In this document: piece by piece, positions 47,995-56,766 of the stretch | Position numbering within the stretch: position 1 is the stretch's first letter | Layout of the letters: every line of letters begins with the position of its first letter | NCBI RefSeq assembly: GCF_009363155.1 | Contig: NZ_CP045302.1 | Span: 3,765,001-3,829,000, forward strand | Direction of reading: 5' to 3' | Length of the DNA: 64,000 nt | Source of the DNA: Azotobacter salinestris | GTDB lineage: Bacteria; Pseudomonadota; Gammaproteobacteria; Pseudomonadales; Pseudomonadaceae | Position numbers and translations under genes: made by a program | Notes under the pieces: model-generated | Told to the model about the DNA's origin: nothing | Databases searched by the model: none | Seen by the model: the letters and a program-made list of their open reading frames with translations, nothing else

Positions 47995-48975
47995 ATGAAG
48001 CAACTGTCCTTCGCCGATGCCGAGTATGCCGGCAAGCGCAAGCAGACCCGCCGCGAGCGCTTCCTGCTCGAGATGGACCAGGTGGTGCCGTGGCAGGGGC
48101 TGATCGCCCTGATCGAGCCCTACTATCCCAAGGGCGAAGGCGGTCGGCCCGCCTACCCGCTGGCAGCCATGCTGCGCGTGCACCTGATGCAGAACTGGTT
48201 CGGCTACAGCGATCCGGCGATGGAGGAAGCGCTGTACGAAACCACTCTCCTGCGCCAGTTCGCCGGCCTGAGCCTGGAGCGCATCCCGGACGAAACGACC
48301 CTCCTCAACTTCCGTCGCCTGCTGGAGAAGCACGAACTGGCCGGGGGAATACTGGAGGTGATCAACGGCTATCTGGGCGAGCGCGGACTGTCGCTGCGCC
48401 AGGGCACCATTGTCGACGCCACCCTGATCCATGCGCCGAGCTCGACGAAGAACAAGGACGGCAAGCGCGACCCGGAAATGCACTCGACGAAGAAGGGCAA
48501 CCAGTACTACTTCGGCGCAAAAGCTCACATTGGTGCCGACGCTGAGTCGGGTCTGGTGCACAGCGTGGTGGTCACGGCAGCCAACGTGGCAGATGTCACC
48601 CAAGTCGACCAACTGCTGCATGGCGAGGAAAACGTAGTGAGTGCCGATGCGGGCTATACCGGCGTAGAGAAGCGCCCCGAGCATGAAGGTCGGCAGGTCA
48701 TCTGGCAGGTCGCGGCCCGGCGCAGTACCTACAAGAAGCATGGCAAGCGTAGCGCCTTATACAAAGCGATCCGCAAGATCGAGAAGGCCAAGGCCCAGGT
48801 ACGAGCCAAGGTCGAACATCCGTTCCGCGTGATCAAGCGCCAGTTTGGCTACACCAAGGTGCGCTTCCGGGGATTGGCCAAAAACACGTCACAGTTGGTG
48901 ACGCTGTTCGCCTTGTCGAATCTGTGGATGGCGCGCCGATATTTACTGGCGAATGCAGGAGAGGTGCGCCTGTAA
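47995..48975 (+). CDS. IS5-family transposase
   Basis: This 326-residue transposase has an N-terminal DUF772-type region (WFGYSDPAMEEALYET) and a DDE domain: first Asp in TIVDATLIHAP, second Asp in VSADAGYTG and Glu in KVEHPFRVIKRQFG. Length is that of IS5 itself and the frame is intact, so it may be active. It reads away from algD. Insertion here could alter or insulate sequences upstream of the algD promoter; the AlgU-like promoter candidate itself is untouched. Confidence 0.93.
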   Translation: MKQLSFADAEYAGKRKQTRRERFLLEMDQVVPWQGLIALIEPYYPKGEGGRPAYPLAAMLRVHLMQNWFGYSDPAMEEALYETTLLRQFAGLSLERIPDETTLLNFRRLLEKHELAGGILEVINGYLGERGLSLRQGTIVDATLIHAPSSTKNKDGKRDPEMHSTKKGNQYYFGAKAHIGADAESGLVHSVVVTAANVADVTQVDQLLHGEENVVSADAGYTGVEKRPEHEGRQVIWQVAARRSTYKKHGKRSALYKAIRKIEKAKAQVRAKVEHPFRVIKRQFGYTKVRFRGLAKNTSQLVTLFALSNLWMARRYLLANAGEVRL

Positions 48976-49083
48976 TGCGGGAAACGGTTGCTGCGACGTG
49001 CTCGCGGCAGCTAAAAAACGCAGAAACGAGCGGGTGATCTGATCGTTTTTGATCGATTCTCCGCTTTCAAAGTCGGCGGGGGG

Positions 49084-49116
49084 CTGAAGTCAGCCAGAAA
49101 TACATGACTACTTCAG
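49084..49116. terminator. Inverted repeat near IS5 right end
   Basis: CTGAAGT and ACTTCAG are 19 nt apart. They may be a terminator for the gene at 49269 (minus strand) or belong to the IS5 right end. Confidence 0.3.
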
Positions 49117-49268
49117 ACCATCCATAAGGAAAGCACTTCGCAGAACTGTCTCCCGCCAAGTATGCAAGAGTGGAACAAATAAAAAGGCGGCCGCTCGCTT
49201 TCGGGCAGACCGCCCCTGGATATTGCAAGTGGCAGCAGAAAAGTTATCTGCTGTGGAACTTTCCAGAA

Positions 49269-49427
49269 CTAGCCCGTGCGGCCGAACAACAAGGAAACCA
49301 CGAAAAGAATCAGGAAAAGTACGAAGAGTATTTTGGCGATGCCGGTAGCAGTCCCCGCGATGCCACCGAAGCCGAGCAGCCCAGCAATGATGGCGATGAC
49401 AAGAAATATGATGGACCAAGTCAGCAT
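49269..49427 (-). CDS. DUF1328 small membrane protein (YtjA-like)
   Basis: This 52-residue peptide begins [20 protein letters not shown] and continues with [20 protein letters not shown], two membrane helices linked by the Gly-rich turn typical of DUF1328/YtjA. It ends [14 protein letters not shown] lies 7 nt before the ATG at 49427. Function is unknown; family members are often stress-induced. It fits the neighbouring stress-protein genes. It is short enough to be missed by automatic calling. Confidence 0.85.
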   Translation of the reverse strand: MLTWSIIFLVIAIIAGLLGFGGIAGTATGIAKILFVLFLILFVVSLLFGRTG

Positions 49428-49483
49428 GTCATGCTCCTTCGCTTACGGGTGTGATGATTACAATCCATAAGACATCCAGAGAC

Positions 49484-49735
49484 TCAAAAGATCCAACGCG
49501 GTTGAGGTACCAGCAGAGTGTAATGGCTGTTGCCTTTGGGAACCGTCAGTTGCTGACTGTCGACGGAGCGCAGGGTTTGCAGGGAAAGAGAGGTTTCCCG
49601 CGCGGGAGTCGATGCCTCTTTCTCGAAAGAGAGGCTGTTTCCACAATAGATGGCCGCCCCTGCGGTCAGGATCAGCAGAATGCTTGCAGGGAGGCTTTTG
49701 CCACGCAGAACAGGATGGATCTTGCCATGTTTCAT
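49484..49735 (-). CDS. Small single-pass membrane protein, unknown
   Basis: This 83-residue protein has one hydrophobic segment (ASILLILTAGAAIYCG, about residues 17-32) after a basic N-terminus, then a soluble tail. I recognise no family. The ATG at 49735 is preceded by AAGGA at acceptable spacing, and a CA-rich run (ACAACAACAACGC, about 49763-49775) lies some 30 nt further upstream. It is followed by the DUF1328 gene 56 bp downstream on the same strand. Being real rests on the ribosome-binding site and a sensible membrane segment. Confidence 0.5.
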   Translation of the reverse strand: MKHGKIHPVLRGKSLPASILLILTAGAAIYCGNSLSFEKEASTPARETSLSLQTLRSVDSQQLTVPKGNSHYTLLVPQPRWIF

Positions 49736-49967
49736 CTTTGACAATCCTTCGGTTGTTTCATGCGTTGTTGTTGTACCGCCCGGTGCTTTCATTGAAGCAA
49801 GCGTCGCGCCAAGGCAGGAAATTCCGATATTGCCAGTCATTTCAATTACATATCCTGGACGAGCACAATCGCTTGTGTTGCAAGGTGCAGGATCTGCGCT
49901 GGTCAGGCTATGCAATTTGCACGAAACGGCGAAGGCGTGTCCGGCAGTGGGGGCGCTATCGAGCCGG

Positions 49968-51017
49968 TCAGCGCGTCTGGTATGAAAAGAGGCTCCAGGT
50001 CGACACGAACAGGGCGGCGATCACCGGTCCGATGACGAAGCCGTTGAGGCCGAACAGGGCCAGTCCGCCCAGGGTCGACACCAGCACCAGATAGTCCGGT
50101 ATGCGGGTGTCCTTGCTCACCAGGATGGGGCGCACGATGTTGTCCACCAGGCCGATGATGAAGACGCCGCAGACGGTGAGCAGCACGCTCTTGAGGATCG
50201 CTCCGCTGAGCAGGAAGTAGATGGCCACCGGCCCCCAGATGAGCCCCGTCCCCAGGGCCGGCAGAAACGACAGGAAGCCCATGGCGACACCCCAGAGCAA
50301 GGCCCGGGGAATGCCCAGCAGGGCGAATATGACGCCGCCCAGGGCGCCCTGGATGACGGCGACGACGATGCTGCCCTTGATGGTGGCCTGCACCACGCAG
50401 GTGAAGCGCTGGAACAGGCGGCTCTTCTTCATCTCGCTGAGGGGAATGGCCTCCCGGATCTGGGCGACCAGCACGGTGCCGTCGCGGAGAAAGAAGAACA
50501 GCATATAAAGCATCACAAAGAAGCTGAGAATGAACTGGAAGGTGTTCTGGCCGATGTTGAAGGCCTTGGTGGCCAGGAACTGGCTGCCCTGCATGGCGGC
50601 GCTGGCGATCCTGTCGCGCAGTGCGTGCTGGCTGTCCAGGCCGAAGCGGGACATCTGCACCTGCAAGGGTCCGGGCAGGTGGGCCTTGAAGCCCTCGAGC
50701 ATGCCGGCGAAGTCGATCTGGCCCGCCTCGATCTGGCTGTAGAGGGTGGCGCCTTCCTGGATCAGCAGCATGGAGATGATGGTGATCGGCAGGACGGCGA
50801 CGATCACGCAGACGAGCAGGGTGAGGGAGGCCGTCAGGTTCGGATAGTCGCCCCCGAAGCGCTGCTGCAGGCGGAGCTGTACGGGGTGGAAGAGGATGGC
50901 CAGCACCACCGCCCAGAAGATGGCGCCGTAGAAGGGAATGATGATCCAGGCGAACGCCACGGAGATCAGTACCAGCAGGAACAGGAAGACCCGGTATTCG
51001 AAGCGGGGATTGATCAT
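49968..51017 (-). CDS. AI-2E family membrane permease
   Basis: This 349-residue inner-membrane protein of about 8 helices belongs to the AI-2E (PerM/TqsA-like) family. The C-terminal family signature (VDNIVRPILVSKDTRIPDYL and LGGLALFGLNGFVIGP) is intact. Members export or exchange small molecules or Na+/H+; a role in autoinducer-2 transport is proven only for TqsA. No transport partner is adjacent. The start at 51017 begins a basic stretch before the first helix. Confidence 0.88.
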   Translation of the reverse strand: MINPRFEYRVFLFLLVLISVAFAWIIIPFYGAIFWAVVLAILFHPVQLRLQQRFGGDYPNLTASLTLLVCVIVAVLPITIISMLLIQEGATLYSQIEAGQIDFAGMLEGFKAHLPGPLQVQMSRFGLDSQHALRDRIASAAMQGSQFLATKAFNIGQNTFQFILSFFVMLYMLFFFLRDGTVLVAQIREAIPLSEMKKSRLFQRFTCVVQATIKGSIVVAVIQGALGGVIFALLGIPRALLWGVAMGFLSFLPALGTGLIWGPVAIYFLLSGAILKSVLLTVCGVFIIGLVDNIVRPILVSKDTRIPDYLVLVSTLGGLALFGLNGFVIGPVIAALFVSTWSLFSYQTR

Positions 51018-51440
51018 CGGATCTCAAGCCATGGCCGGGCGCGTCGCGTGCTGGGGCGGCTGTCTCGGAGCAGGCTGGTGCGGCGCCGGGCCTGGGTTCT
51101 GGCAGCCTGCGCGACTGCGCGGGAGTGCGCTTTCTCGAAACCCTCCCGTGCTGTGGCGAGATTCAGGATAGTTGCCGTCCGGCAGGCCCGCATGGCGGAC
51201 CCTGCGGCGGCAAGGGCCCGAACGTTCGCGGCAGGGCCGCAGGCGTCGGAAAAGCGGCTGGAAGGACTGTCGGGACTCCGCGAAGCGATGCCGGGATCGG
51301 GCGTCTCTGCCTGTTTCCCTTCTGCTGCGCGCTCGCCAGGCTCTGCGGCCTGCTGGCGGGAGCCTTCTGGTCCGTGCTGCCACTTGAAAAGGGGGGAATG
51401 CTCCCCCCTTTCTCAAGTCCCTGTCAGGACAGGACGACTG
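51018..51440. other. Intergenic region with strong hairpin
   Basis: No gene is supported. The stretch contains the terminator listed at 51382-51417 and the promoter of the AI-2E gene, which I could not place. Confidence 0.5.
51382..51417 (-). terminator. Terminator of the KGG stress gene
   Basis: ACTTGAAAAGGGGGG and CCCCCCTTTCTCAAGT form a stem of 15 bp with one mismatch and an AATGCT loop. It lies 24 bp past the stop of the KGG gene. Confidence 0.7.
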
Positions 51441-51911
51441 CTAGCTCTTGCGGCCGCCCTGGTCCTGATCTTCCTGGCGGGACTGGCCGGACTGGCCGCG
51501 GCCTTCCTGCTTGCTGCCCTGGCTGCCCTGCTGCTGCTCCTCGGCGCGCTTGCCTTCTTCGATCAGCTCGCGGACCCGCTGGCCGCCCTTGTGGCCGAGT
51601 TCGGAGTATCCTTCCGGACCGAGCTGCTCCTTGCGGGCCTCGCCGCCTTTCTTGCCGAGTTCCGAATAGCCCTCCGGGCCGAGCTGCTCCTTGCGGGCCT
51701 CGCCACCCTTGTGGCCGAGTTCGGAATAGCCTTCCGGGCCGAGCTGCTCCTTGCGGACTTCGCCGCCCTTGTGGCCGAGTTCGGAATAGCCTTCCGGACC
51801 AAGTTGCTCCTTGCGGATCTCGCCGCCTTTCTGTCCGGCTTCGCGTACGCTCATGGAGCCCTTTTCTTTGCCTTTGTCGGAACCAGAGCCGCCTTGACGT
51901 GAAGTTGCCAT
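51441..51911 (-). CDS. KGG-repeat stress protein with four 20-residue repeats
   Basis: This 156-residue, highly hydrophilic protein has four near-identical 20-residue units (residues 28-107) of the form [20 protein letters not shown], each beginning with the KGG motif. A fifth partial unit KGGQRVREL follows, then a Gln/Gly-rich tail. It belongs to the KGG (con-10/YciG/GsiB-like) group, associated with desiccation, heat and stationary-phase stress; such proteins are thought to be disordered. GGAGAG precedes the ATG at 51911. It is the third of three adjacent KGG genes on the minus strand and has its own strong terminator. Confidence 0.88.
   Translation of the reverse strand: MATSRQGGSGSDKGKEKGSMSVREAGQKGGEIRKEQLGPEGYSELGHKGGEVRKEQLGPEGYSELGHKGGEARKEQLGPEGYSELGKKGGEARKEQLGPEGYSELGHKGGQRVRELIEEGKRAEEQQQGSQGSKQEGRGQSGQSRQEDQDQGGRKS
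51591..51830 (-). repeat. Four in-frame 60-bp tandem repeats
   Basis: The DNA coding for the KGG units repeats with a 60-bp period and few differences. Unit number can change by slippage or recombination without breaking the frame. Confidence 0.85.
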
Positions 51912-52027
51912 GATAATGCTCTCCTGATTGTTTCGGACTTGCATACAGGGCCTGGTTGTCTACCGCTCCCTGTTCAACCGATCCAGCTCCGTTGGCATTG
52001 CCGTTCGTGCACTCACCAAGTCGCGGA

Positions 52028-52195
52028 CTATTTCTCGCCTTTGGCTTTTTTTCCTTCCTTGATGAGTTCACGCACGCGCTGCCCGCCTTTATGGCCGAGT
52101 TCAGAATAACCTTCCGGGCCGAGTTGCTCCTTGCGCGCCTCGCCGCCCCGGCGGCCGGCTTCGCTTACACTGATCGAACCTTTTTCATTTGCCAT
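52028..52195 (-). CDS. KGG-family stress protein (YciG-like), 55 residues
   Basis: This short protein starts [19 protein letters not shown] and has one full unit ([19 protein letters not shown]) plus [18 protein letters not shown]. The unit is the same as those in the gene at 51441. GAGAGG precedes the ATG. It starts 16 bp after the stop of the gene at 52212, so the two probably form an operon; the third gene begins 116 bp further on. Compared with YciG of E. coli it has the same length class. Confidence 0.85.
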   Translation of the reverse strand: MANEKGSISVSEAGRRGGEARKEQLGPEGYSELGHKGGQRVRELIKEGKKAKGEK

Positions 52196-52211
52196 GACGT
52201 TACCTCTCGGT

Positions 52212-52391
52212 TCAGTGACTTACTCGGAATTTCCTTCGCTCTTCTATGGCGTCGCGTATCCGCACGCCATCCTTCGGGCCACCCCTATAGCCAAGTTGCT
52301 CATAGAACTCTCGCCCATGAGGCATGGAAGACAGATGGCCTCCTTTCCTTCCGGCCCGACCGACGCTCAGGCCGCGTTTGGCTTTATGCAT
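52212..52391 (-). CDS. Divergent KGG-like stress protein, 59 residues
   Basis: The 59-residue frame starts [19 protein letters not shown] and ends in [12 protein letters not shown]. Its layout (SVxxAGRxGG, then EQLGYRGG, then VRxRxxIEE) parallels the KGG gene just downstream, but the repeat core is strongly changed. GGGAGG lies 6 nt before the ATG, and the gene is 16 bp from the next KGG start, which together make it very likely real. No homologue comes to mind with this exact sequence. It is short enough to be missed by automatic calling. Confidence 0.7.
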   Translation of the reverse strand: MHKAKRGLSVGRAGRKGGHLSSMPHGREFYEQLGYRGGPKDGVRIRDAIEERRKFRVSH

Positions 52392-52845
52392 GGCCCACCT
52401 CCCGTTCGATGCAGGTCATTCGCAGGTGCAACCATTCTCCGGAGCAGGGAAGGTGCGCTTGTTGAAGCCGGCTGCCTGTGTGTCCGTGTGGAAAACATTC
52501 GGCTTGTGTGCATGGCAAGCCTGGCGGCCAGCAAATACTTGCTCGGGAAACAGTTGCTAGTTTCGATGGCAGATGACCGGCAAGGTTTCCATATGCCGAC
52601 GAATGGAGAGAATAGCCTTTATGTTGCATGGTTATTGTTGATCAGAGGGGCTGGAAGTTATGAGCTTTTATCGATTCGAAAATTATGGAAGTTGCTCTGG
52701 CGAAACTTTCGCAGTGTGAATGACAGGCAGCCGGCCGAGCGCCTGAAATAATAAGGGCGTGCGCAGCGGTTAATGTTTCCTGCAGGAAATGTCTTGTTCG
52801 AGCGTCCGGAAGTTGTGCCGGTTGCCCGCCGGCCGGCGCCGGGCG
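52392..52845. other. Intergenic region between KGG genes and cioB
   Basis: No gene is supported. It contains a perfect 14-bp palindrome TTTCCTGCAGGAAA at 52776-52789, about 56 bp past the cioB stop, and presumably the promoter of the KGG operon, which I could not locate. Confidence 0.45.
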
Positions 52846-53853
52846 TCAGTGATAGCCCTCGCCGTGCCGCACCTTGCCGCGGAACACGTAGTAGCTCCAG
52901 GCGGTGTAGCCGAGGACGACGGGGATGATCAGCAGCGCGCCGACCAGGGCGAAGCCCTGGCTCTGCGGCGGCGCGGCGGCATCGTGGATGGTGATCGAGG
53001 GCGGGATGATGTTCGGCCACAGGCTGATGATCAGGCCGCTGTAGCCGAGGAAGATCAGCGCCAGGGTGAGCAGGAAGGGCCGCACATGGTCGTTGTTCGC
53101 CACCGAGCGCAGCAGCGCCCGCACGCTCAGCAGCACCAGCAGCGGCACCGGCAGGAACCAGATCAGGTTGGGCAGGCTGAACCAGCGCCGGGCGATGGCG
53201 TCGTGGGCCAGCGGCGTCCACAGGCTGAGGATGCCGATCACCGCCAGCAGCACCAGGGTCAAGGGCCGGGCCAGGTCGTGCATGCGCCGCTGCAGGGGGC
53301 CTTCGGTCTTCATGATCAGCCAGGTGCAGCCGAGCAGGGTGTAGGCGACGACCAGGCCCAGGCCGCAGAACAGTGGGAAGGGCGCCAGCCAGTCGAGCGC
53401 ACCGCCGGCGAACTGGCCGTCGGCCACCGGGATGCCCTCGATGAAGGTGCCCAGGACCACGCCCTGGAAGAAGGTGGCGGCCAGCGAGCCGCCGATGAAC
53501 GCCTTGTCCCACAGGTGTCGCTGCGCCTCGCGGGCCTTGAAGCGGAACTCGAAGGCCACGCCGCGGAACACCAGGCCGATCAGCATGAACACCAGCGGCA
53601 GGTAGAGCGCCGAGAGGACCACTGCATAGGCCAGCGGGAAGGCCGCGAACAGCCCGGCGCCGCCGAGCACCAGCCAGGTCTCGTTGCCGTCCCAGACCGG
53701 CGCCACGGTGTTCATCATCACGTCGCGGTCATGGCTGTCCTTGAAGAACGGGTAGAGCATGCCGATGCCCAGATCGAAGCCGTCCATCACCACATACATC
53801 ATCACGCCGAAGCTGATGATCACCGCCCAGATCAGTGAAAGATCGATGCCCAT
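52846..53853 (-). CDS. cioB: Cyanide-insensitive bd oxidase subunit II
   Basis: This 335-residue inner-membrane protein of about 8-9 helices matches CydB/CioB: early GFDLGIGMLYPF and VWDGNETWLVLGGAGLFAAFP are the family signatures. With CioA it forms a quinol oxidase that reduces oxygen to water without proton pumping. In Azotobacter a bd oxidase supports respiratory protection of nitrogenase, but several bd copies may exist and this one cannot be equated with that. The start at 53853 follows GAGGAGC. It overlaps closely with cioA (2-bp gap). Confidence 0.93.
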   Translation of the reverse strand: MGIDLSLIWAVIISFGVMMYVVMDGFDLGIGMLYPFFKDSHDRDVMMNTVAPVWDGNETWLVLGGAGLFAAFPLAYAVVLSALYLPLVFMLIGLVFRGVAFEFRFKAREAQRHLWDKAFIGGSLAATFFQGVVLGTFIEGIPVADGQFAGGALDWLAPFPLFCGLGLVVAYTLLGCTWLIMKTEGPLQRRMHDLARPLTLVLLAVIGILSLWTPLAHDAIARRWFSLPNLIWFLPVPLLVLLSVRALLRSVANNDHVRPFLLTLALIFLGYSGLIISLWPNIIPPSITIHDAAAPPQSQGFALVGALLIIPVVLGYTAWSYYVFRGKVRHGEGYH

Positions 53854-53855
53854 GA

Positions 53856-55286
53856 TTAGCTCCTCGTGCTCGGCACGCCTTCGTCCAGACCTTCCTCGGG
53901 CGCGGACAGCGGCCGTGCCGGCGTGCGTGGTCGTCCCGCCCCGCCGGGGATGGGCTCGAGGCCCTCGTCGGTCACCGGGCCCTTGTGCACCAGGTGCAGC
54001 ACATAGACGAAGCCGATGCCGAACACCGCCAGGTAGACCACCACGAACAGCAGCAGGCTGATGCTCATCTCGGCCACGCCGTGCGCCGAGACCGCATCGC
54101 GGGTGCGCATCAGCCCGTGGACCACCCAGGGCTGGCGGCCGACCTCGGTGGTGATCCAGCCGGCGAGGATGGCGACGAGCCCGGACGGTCCCATCACGAG
54201 CGCCAGGCGCAGGAAGGGCCGTGATTGGTAGAGCGCGCCGCGCCGGCGCAGCCACAGGCTCCACAGGCCGGTGAAGATCATCAGAAAGCCGAGGCCGACC
54301 ATCAGGCGGAAGGTCCAGAACACGATGGTCGAGTTGGGCCGGTCTTCGGCAGCGAACTCCTTCAGCGCCGGGATCGGCTCGCTCAGGCTGTGGTTGAGGA
54401 TCAGGCTGCCGAGCACCGGGATTTCCACCTTGAAGCGGGTTTCCTCGCGCGCCATGTCCGGCCAGCCGAACAGGATCAGGGGCGTCGCTTCACCCTCGCG
54501 GTTCTCCCAGTGGCCCTCGATCGCGGCGATCTTCGCCGGCTGGTGCTCCAGGGTGTTGAGGCCGTGGAAGTCGCCGATCACCGCCTGCACCGGGGCGACG
54601 AGCAGCGCCATCCACATGGCCATGGAGAACATCTTGCGTACCGCCGGGTTGTCGCGTCCGTGCAGCAGATGCCAGGCGGCCGAGGCGCCGACGAAGAAGG
54701 CCGTGGCCAGATAGGCGGCGACCACCATATGCAGCAGGCGGTAGGGGAAGGAGGGGTTGAAGATCACCGCCAGCCAGTCCACCGGGATGACCTTGCCGTC
54801 GACGATCGCGTGGCCCTGCGGCGTGTGCATCCAGCTGTTGGAGGCGAGGATCCAGAAGGTCGAGATCAGGGTGCCGATCGCCACCATCAGCGTGGAGAAG
54901 AAGTGCAGTCCGGGGCCGACCCGGTTCAGGCCGAACAGCATGACGCCGAGAAAGCCCGCCTCAAGGAAGAAGGCGGTGAGCACCTCGTAGGCGAGCAGGG
55001 GACCGGTGACGCTGCCGGCGAAGGTGGAGAAGTTGCTCCAGTTGGTGCCGAACTGGTAGGCCATGACGATGCCGGAGACCACCCCCATGCCGAAGTTCAC
55101 CGCGAAGATCTTCAGCCAGAAATGGTACAGGTCGAGGTAGACCTGCTCCTTGGTCTTCAGCCAGAGGCCTTCGAGCACCGCCAGGTAGCTGGCCAGGCCG
55201 ATGGTGACTGCCGGAAAGAGAATGTGGAAGGACACGGTGAAGGCGAACTGGATGCGGGCCAGGTCGAGTGCTTCCCATCCGAACAT
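53856..55286 (-). CDS. cioA: Cyanide-insensitive bd oxidase subunit I
   Basis: This 476-residue subunit carries the hemes. His21 in FTVSFHILFPAVTIG is the equivalent of the high-spin heme ligand, and the quinol-related GRQPW motif is present (TTEVGRQPWVVHG). The periplasmic Q-loop is short, as in the CIO branch. It lacks the long insertion of E. coli-type CydA. I chose MFGWEALDLA at 55286 (GGAGG upstream) over an ATG 12 codons earlier. It heads the cioAB operon. CioA/B remain active in the presence of cyanide in P. aeruginosa. Confidence 0.94.
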   Translation of the reverse strand: MFGWEALDLARIQFAFTVSFHILFPAVTIGLASYLAVLEGLWLKTKEQVYLDLYHFWLKIFAVNFGMGVVSGIVMAYQFGTNWSNFSTFAGSVTGPLLAYEVLTAFFLEAGFLGVMLFGLNRVGPGLHFFSTLMVAIGTLISTFWILASNSWMHTPQGHAIVDGKVIPVDWLAVIFNPSFPYRLLHMVVAAYLATAFFVGASAAWHLLHGRDNPAVRKMFSMAMWMALLVAPVQAVIGDFHGLNTLEHQPAKIAAIEGHWENREGEATPLILFGWPDMAREETRFKVEIPVLGSLILNHSLSEPIPALKEFAAEDRPNSTIVFWTFRLMVGLGFLMIFTGLWSLWLRRRGALYQSRPFLRLALVMGPSGLVAILAGWITTEVGRQPWVVHGLMRTRDAVSAHGVAEMSISLLLFVVVYLAVFGIGFVYVLHLVHKGPVTDEGLEPIPGGAGRPRTPARPLSAPEEGLDEGVPSTRS

Positions 55287-55410
55287 GACGAATCCTCCCG
55301 GAGCGGCGGCAAGGGTGTCCATTCTGGTTTGGAGAGACTCTGCGCCGCGACGTTCAATGGTTTTTCCGGTTCCCGGCGAACGGGCAGGGGGATGGCTGCC
55401 GTGGGCCGGA

Positions 55411-55860
55411 TCATCCGGACGGGTAGGGGATGATCGAGATCTTGCCGCTCTTCTCGAGAATCGCGTACTTGATCTGTGCCATCCGCTCCAGCCCCTGGGT
55501 CTGGCGCGCCGCCAGGAGGATGTCCTCCTCGCGCAGCCGCGCCTCGCTCAGGCGTTTCTGCAGGGGCCGGCCCTCCTCGACGATCAGTGTCGAGGTGCCC
55601 TCGATCAGCGCATCGAGCCGGCCGAACCTGAGCTTGAGGAAGGACAGGCCGACGTCGATGACGATCAGGGTGACGATCACCAGGACCGCCTTGGTGATCG
55701 AGAAGTCGTCGCCCAAGAGCGCCTGCTGCGTCGCCTCGCCGATGATCAGCAGAAGCAGCAGATCGAAATTGGTGATGTCCGCCAGGGTTCTCCGGCCGGC
55801 GACCTTGAACAGGACCAGCAGGGCCACGTAGATCGTGGCGGCGCGCAGAACGGCGTCCAT
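55411..55860 (-). CDS. DUF421 (YetF-like) membrane protein
   Basis: This 149-residue protein has three membrane helices followed by a small soluble domain ([23 protein letters not shown] to ISIIPYPSG), the layout of DUF421/YetF proteins. The [26 protein letters not shown] stretch, with conserved Gly-Arg-Arg and Phe-Asp, is the family hallmark. Function is unknown; in spore-formers relatives aid germination complexes. It lies 9 bp from the following gene at 55870 and probably shares an operon with it. Confidence 0.85.
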   Translation of the reverse strand: MDAVLRAATIYVALLVLFKVAGRRTLADITNFDLLLLLIIGEATQQALLGDDFSITKAVLVIVTLIVIDVGLSFLKLRFGRLDALIEGTSTLIVEEGRPLQKRLSEARLREEDILLAARQTQGLERMAQIKYAILEKSGKISIIPYPSG

Positions 55861-55869
55861 AGCCCCTCC

Positions 55870-56424
55870 TCACGGATAGATGAACTGCGTGAAGACCACG
55901 CGCTCGCCCTCGAACCAGGCCGAGTTGCGCACCAGCCCGAGGCTCTCGGGGCGGATGGTCAGGTAGATGCTCAGACGGCCCTGCTCGTCGGCTTGGCCGA
56001 CGAGTTCCAGCCCGCCGTCGTGGCTGCGCGCGAACAGCGGTTGCGGCTGCAGGCTCTCGACCGTATGGGCGCGCAGGAACGCCTGGTCGAGGCGCAGGGT
56101 GGCCCGTGCCGCGGGGCGGGTCCGGGCCATGAGGACGACCCGGCTGCTGGCGCCGTTGCGCAGGAAGCGCTCGTATTCCACGCTCAGCCGCCGCTCCGGG
56201 CTGCTGCTGCTCTGCTGGCTGAGCGGTCCGCCGGAGAACAGGCCGCTCAGGGCCAGGGCGACGAGGACGAGCAGGACGCCGAAGCCGATCCGCTCGAACC
56301 GCCACGCCCTGCGCTGGAAGGCGATCTGGTCGGCGATCGGGTAGTTGCGCGGGGCGAAGTCGTCCTGCTGCGCAGCGCCCGGCTGCGGGGGCTGTCCGCG
56401 AGCGTCTGGCGAGGCGTCGGTCAT
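55870..56424 (-). CDS. Membrane-anchored protein of unknown function
   Basis: This 184-residue protein has a Pro/Gln-rich cytoplasmic N-terminus, one helix (IGFGVLLVLVALALSGLF, about residues 47-64) and a beta-rich periplasmic-type domain of about 120 residues. I recognise no family. It is 9 bp upstream of the DUF421 gene, in the order expected for an operon. DUF421 genes in pseudomonads are often paired with a protein like this, so they may act together (inference). The MTDASPDARG start is chosen as a more normal N-terminus than a longer in-frame one. Confidence 0.7.
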   Translation of the reverse strand: MTDASPDARGQPPQPGAAQQDDFAPRNYPIADQIAFQRRAWRFERIGFGVLLVLVALALSGLFSGGPLSQQSSSSPERRLSVEYERFLRNGASSRVVLMARTRPAARATLRLDQAFLRAHTVESLQPQPLFARSHDGGLELVGQADEQGRLSIYLTIRPESLGLVRNSAWFEGERVVFTQFIYP

Positions 56425-56766
56425 GGCGGTGGCCTGTGCGTCTTGCTGCCTAAGGAGTCCGACCGCCATTTTCCGGTTTTGTCTCGCCGGCCATCGCGAT
56501 ATTGGCGAGAGGCCGATCTCGCCCTCTCAGGGCCCTGGCGGAAGCGCCTGGCCGGCGCTGCGCTAGAACTCGAAAAACCGGGCCGAGTCTGCTGAAGGGA
56601 GGGGCACGAAGCCGGGGCGGAAATTCTTTCCGTGCAGAGGGCGCGGGAGAAACCGCCTGCCGTCCGGTGCACGGGCCGGCACGCCGCCGCTTCCCCGCGC
56701 CTTTGCGCCCCGCTTGCGTTGCATCCCATCCACCTGTTTATCTATCCCAGACGTAAGGTGAACGCT

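Larger units (their letters stand above)
47875..49119 (+). mobile_element. IS5-family insertion sequence, edges approximate
   Basis: The transposase at 47995-48975 defines the element. Likely ends are weak inverted repeats around GTCTGACGCAG (47876) and the inverse of CTACTTCAGAC (49118), giving about 1.24 kb, near the family norm. No target duplication was confirmed. It sits about 700 bp upstream of algD. Confidence 0.55.

Noticed and set aside
51591-51830. 60-bp periodic repeat resembling an array
   Set aside because: Not CRISPR: the repeat is coding, has no distinct spacers, and translates to the KGG units.
52776-52789. Palindrome TTTCCTGCAGGAAA as terminator of cioB
   Set aside because: It is a perfect palindrome without a loop or U-run; a terminator role is not supported, only mentioned in the intergenic entry.
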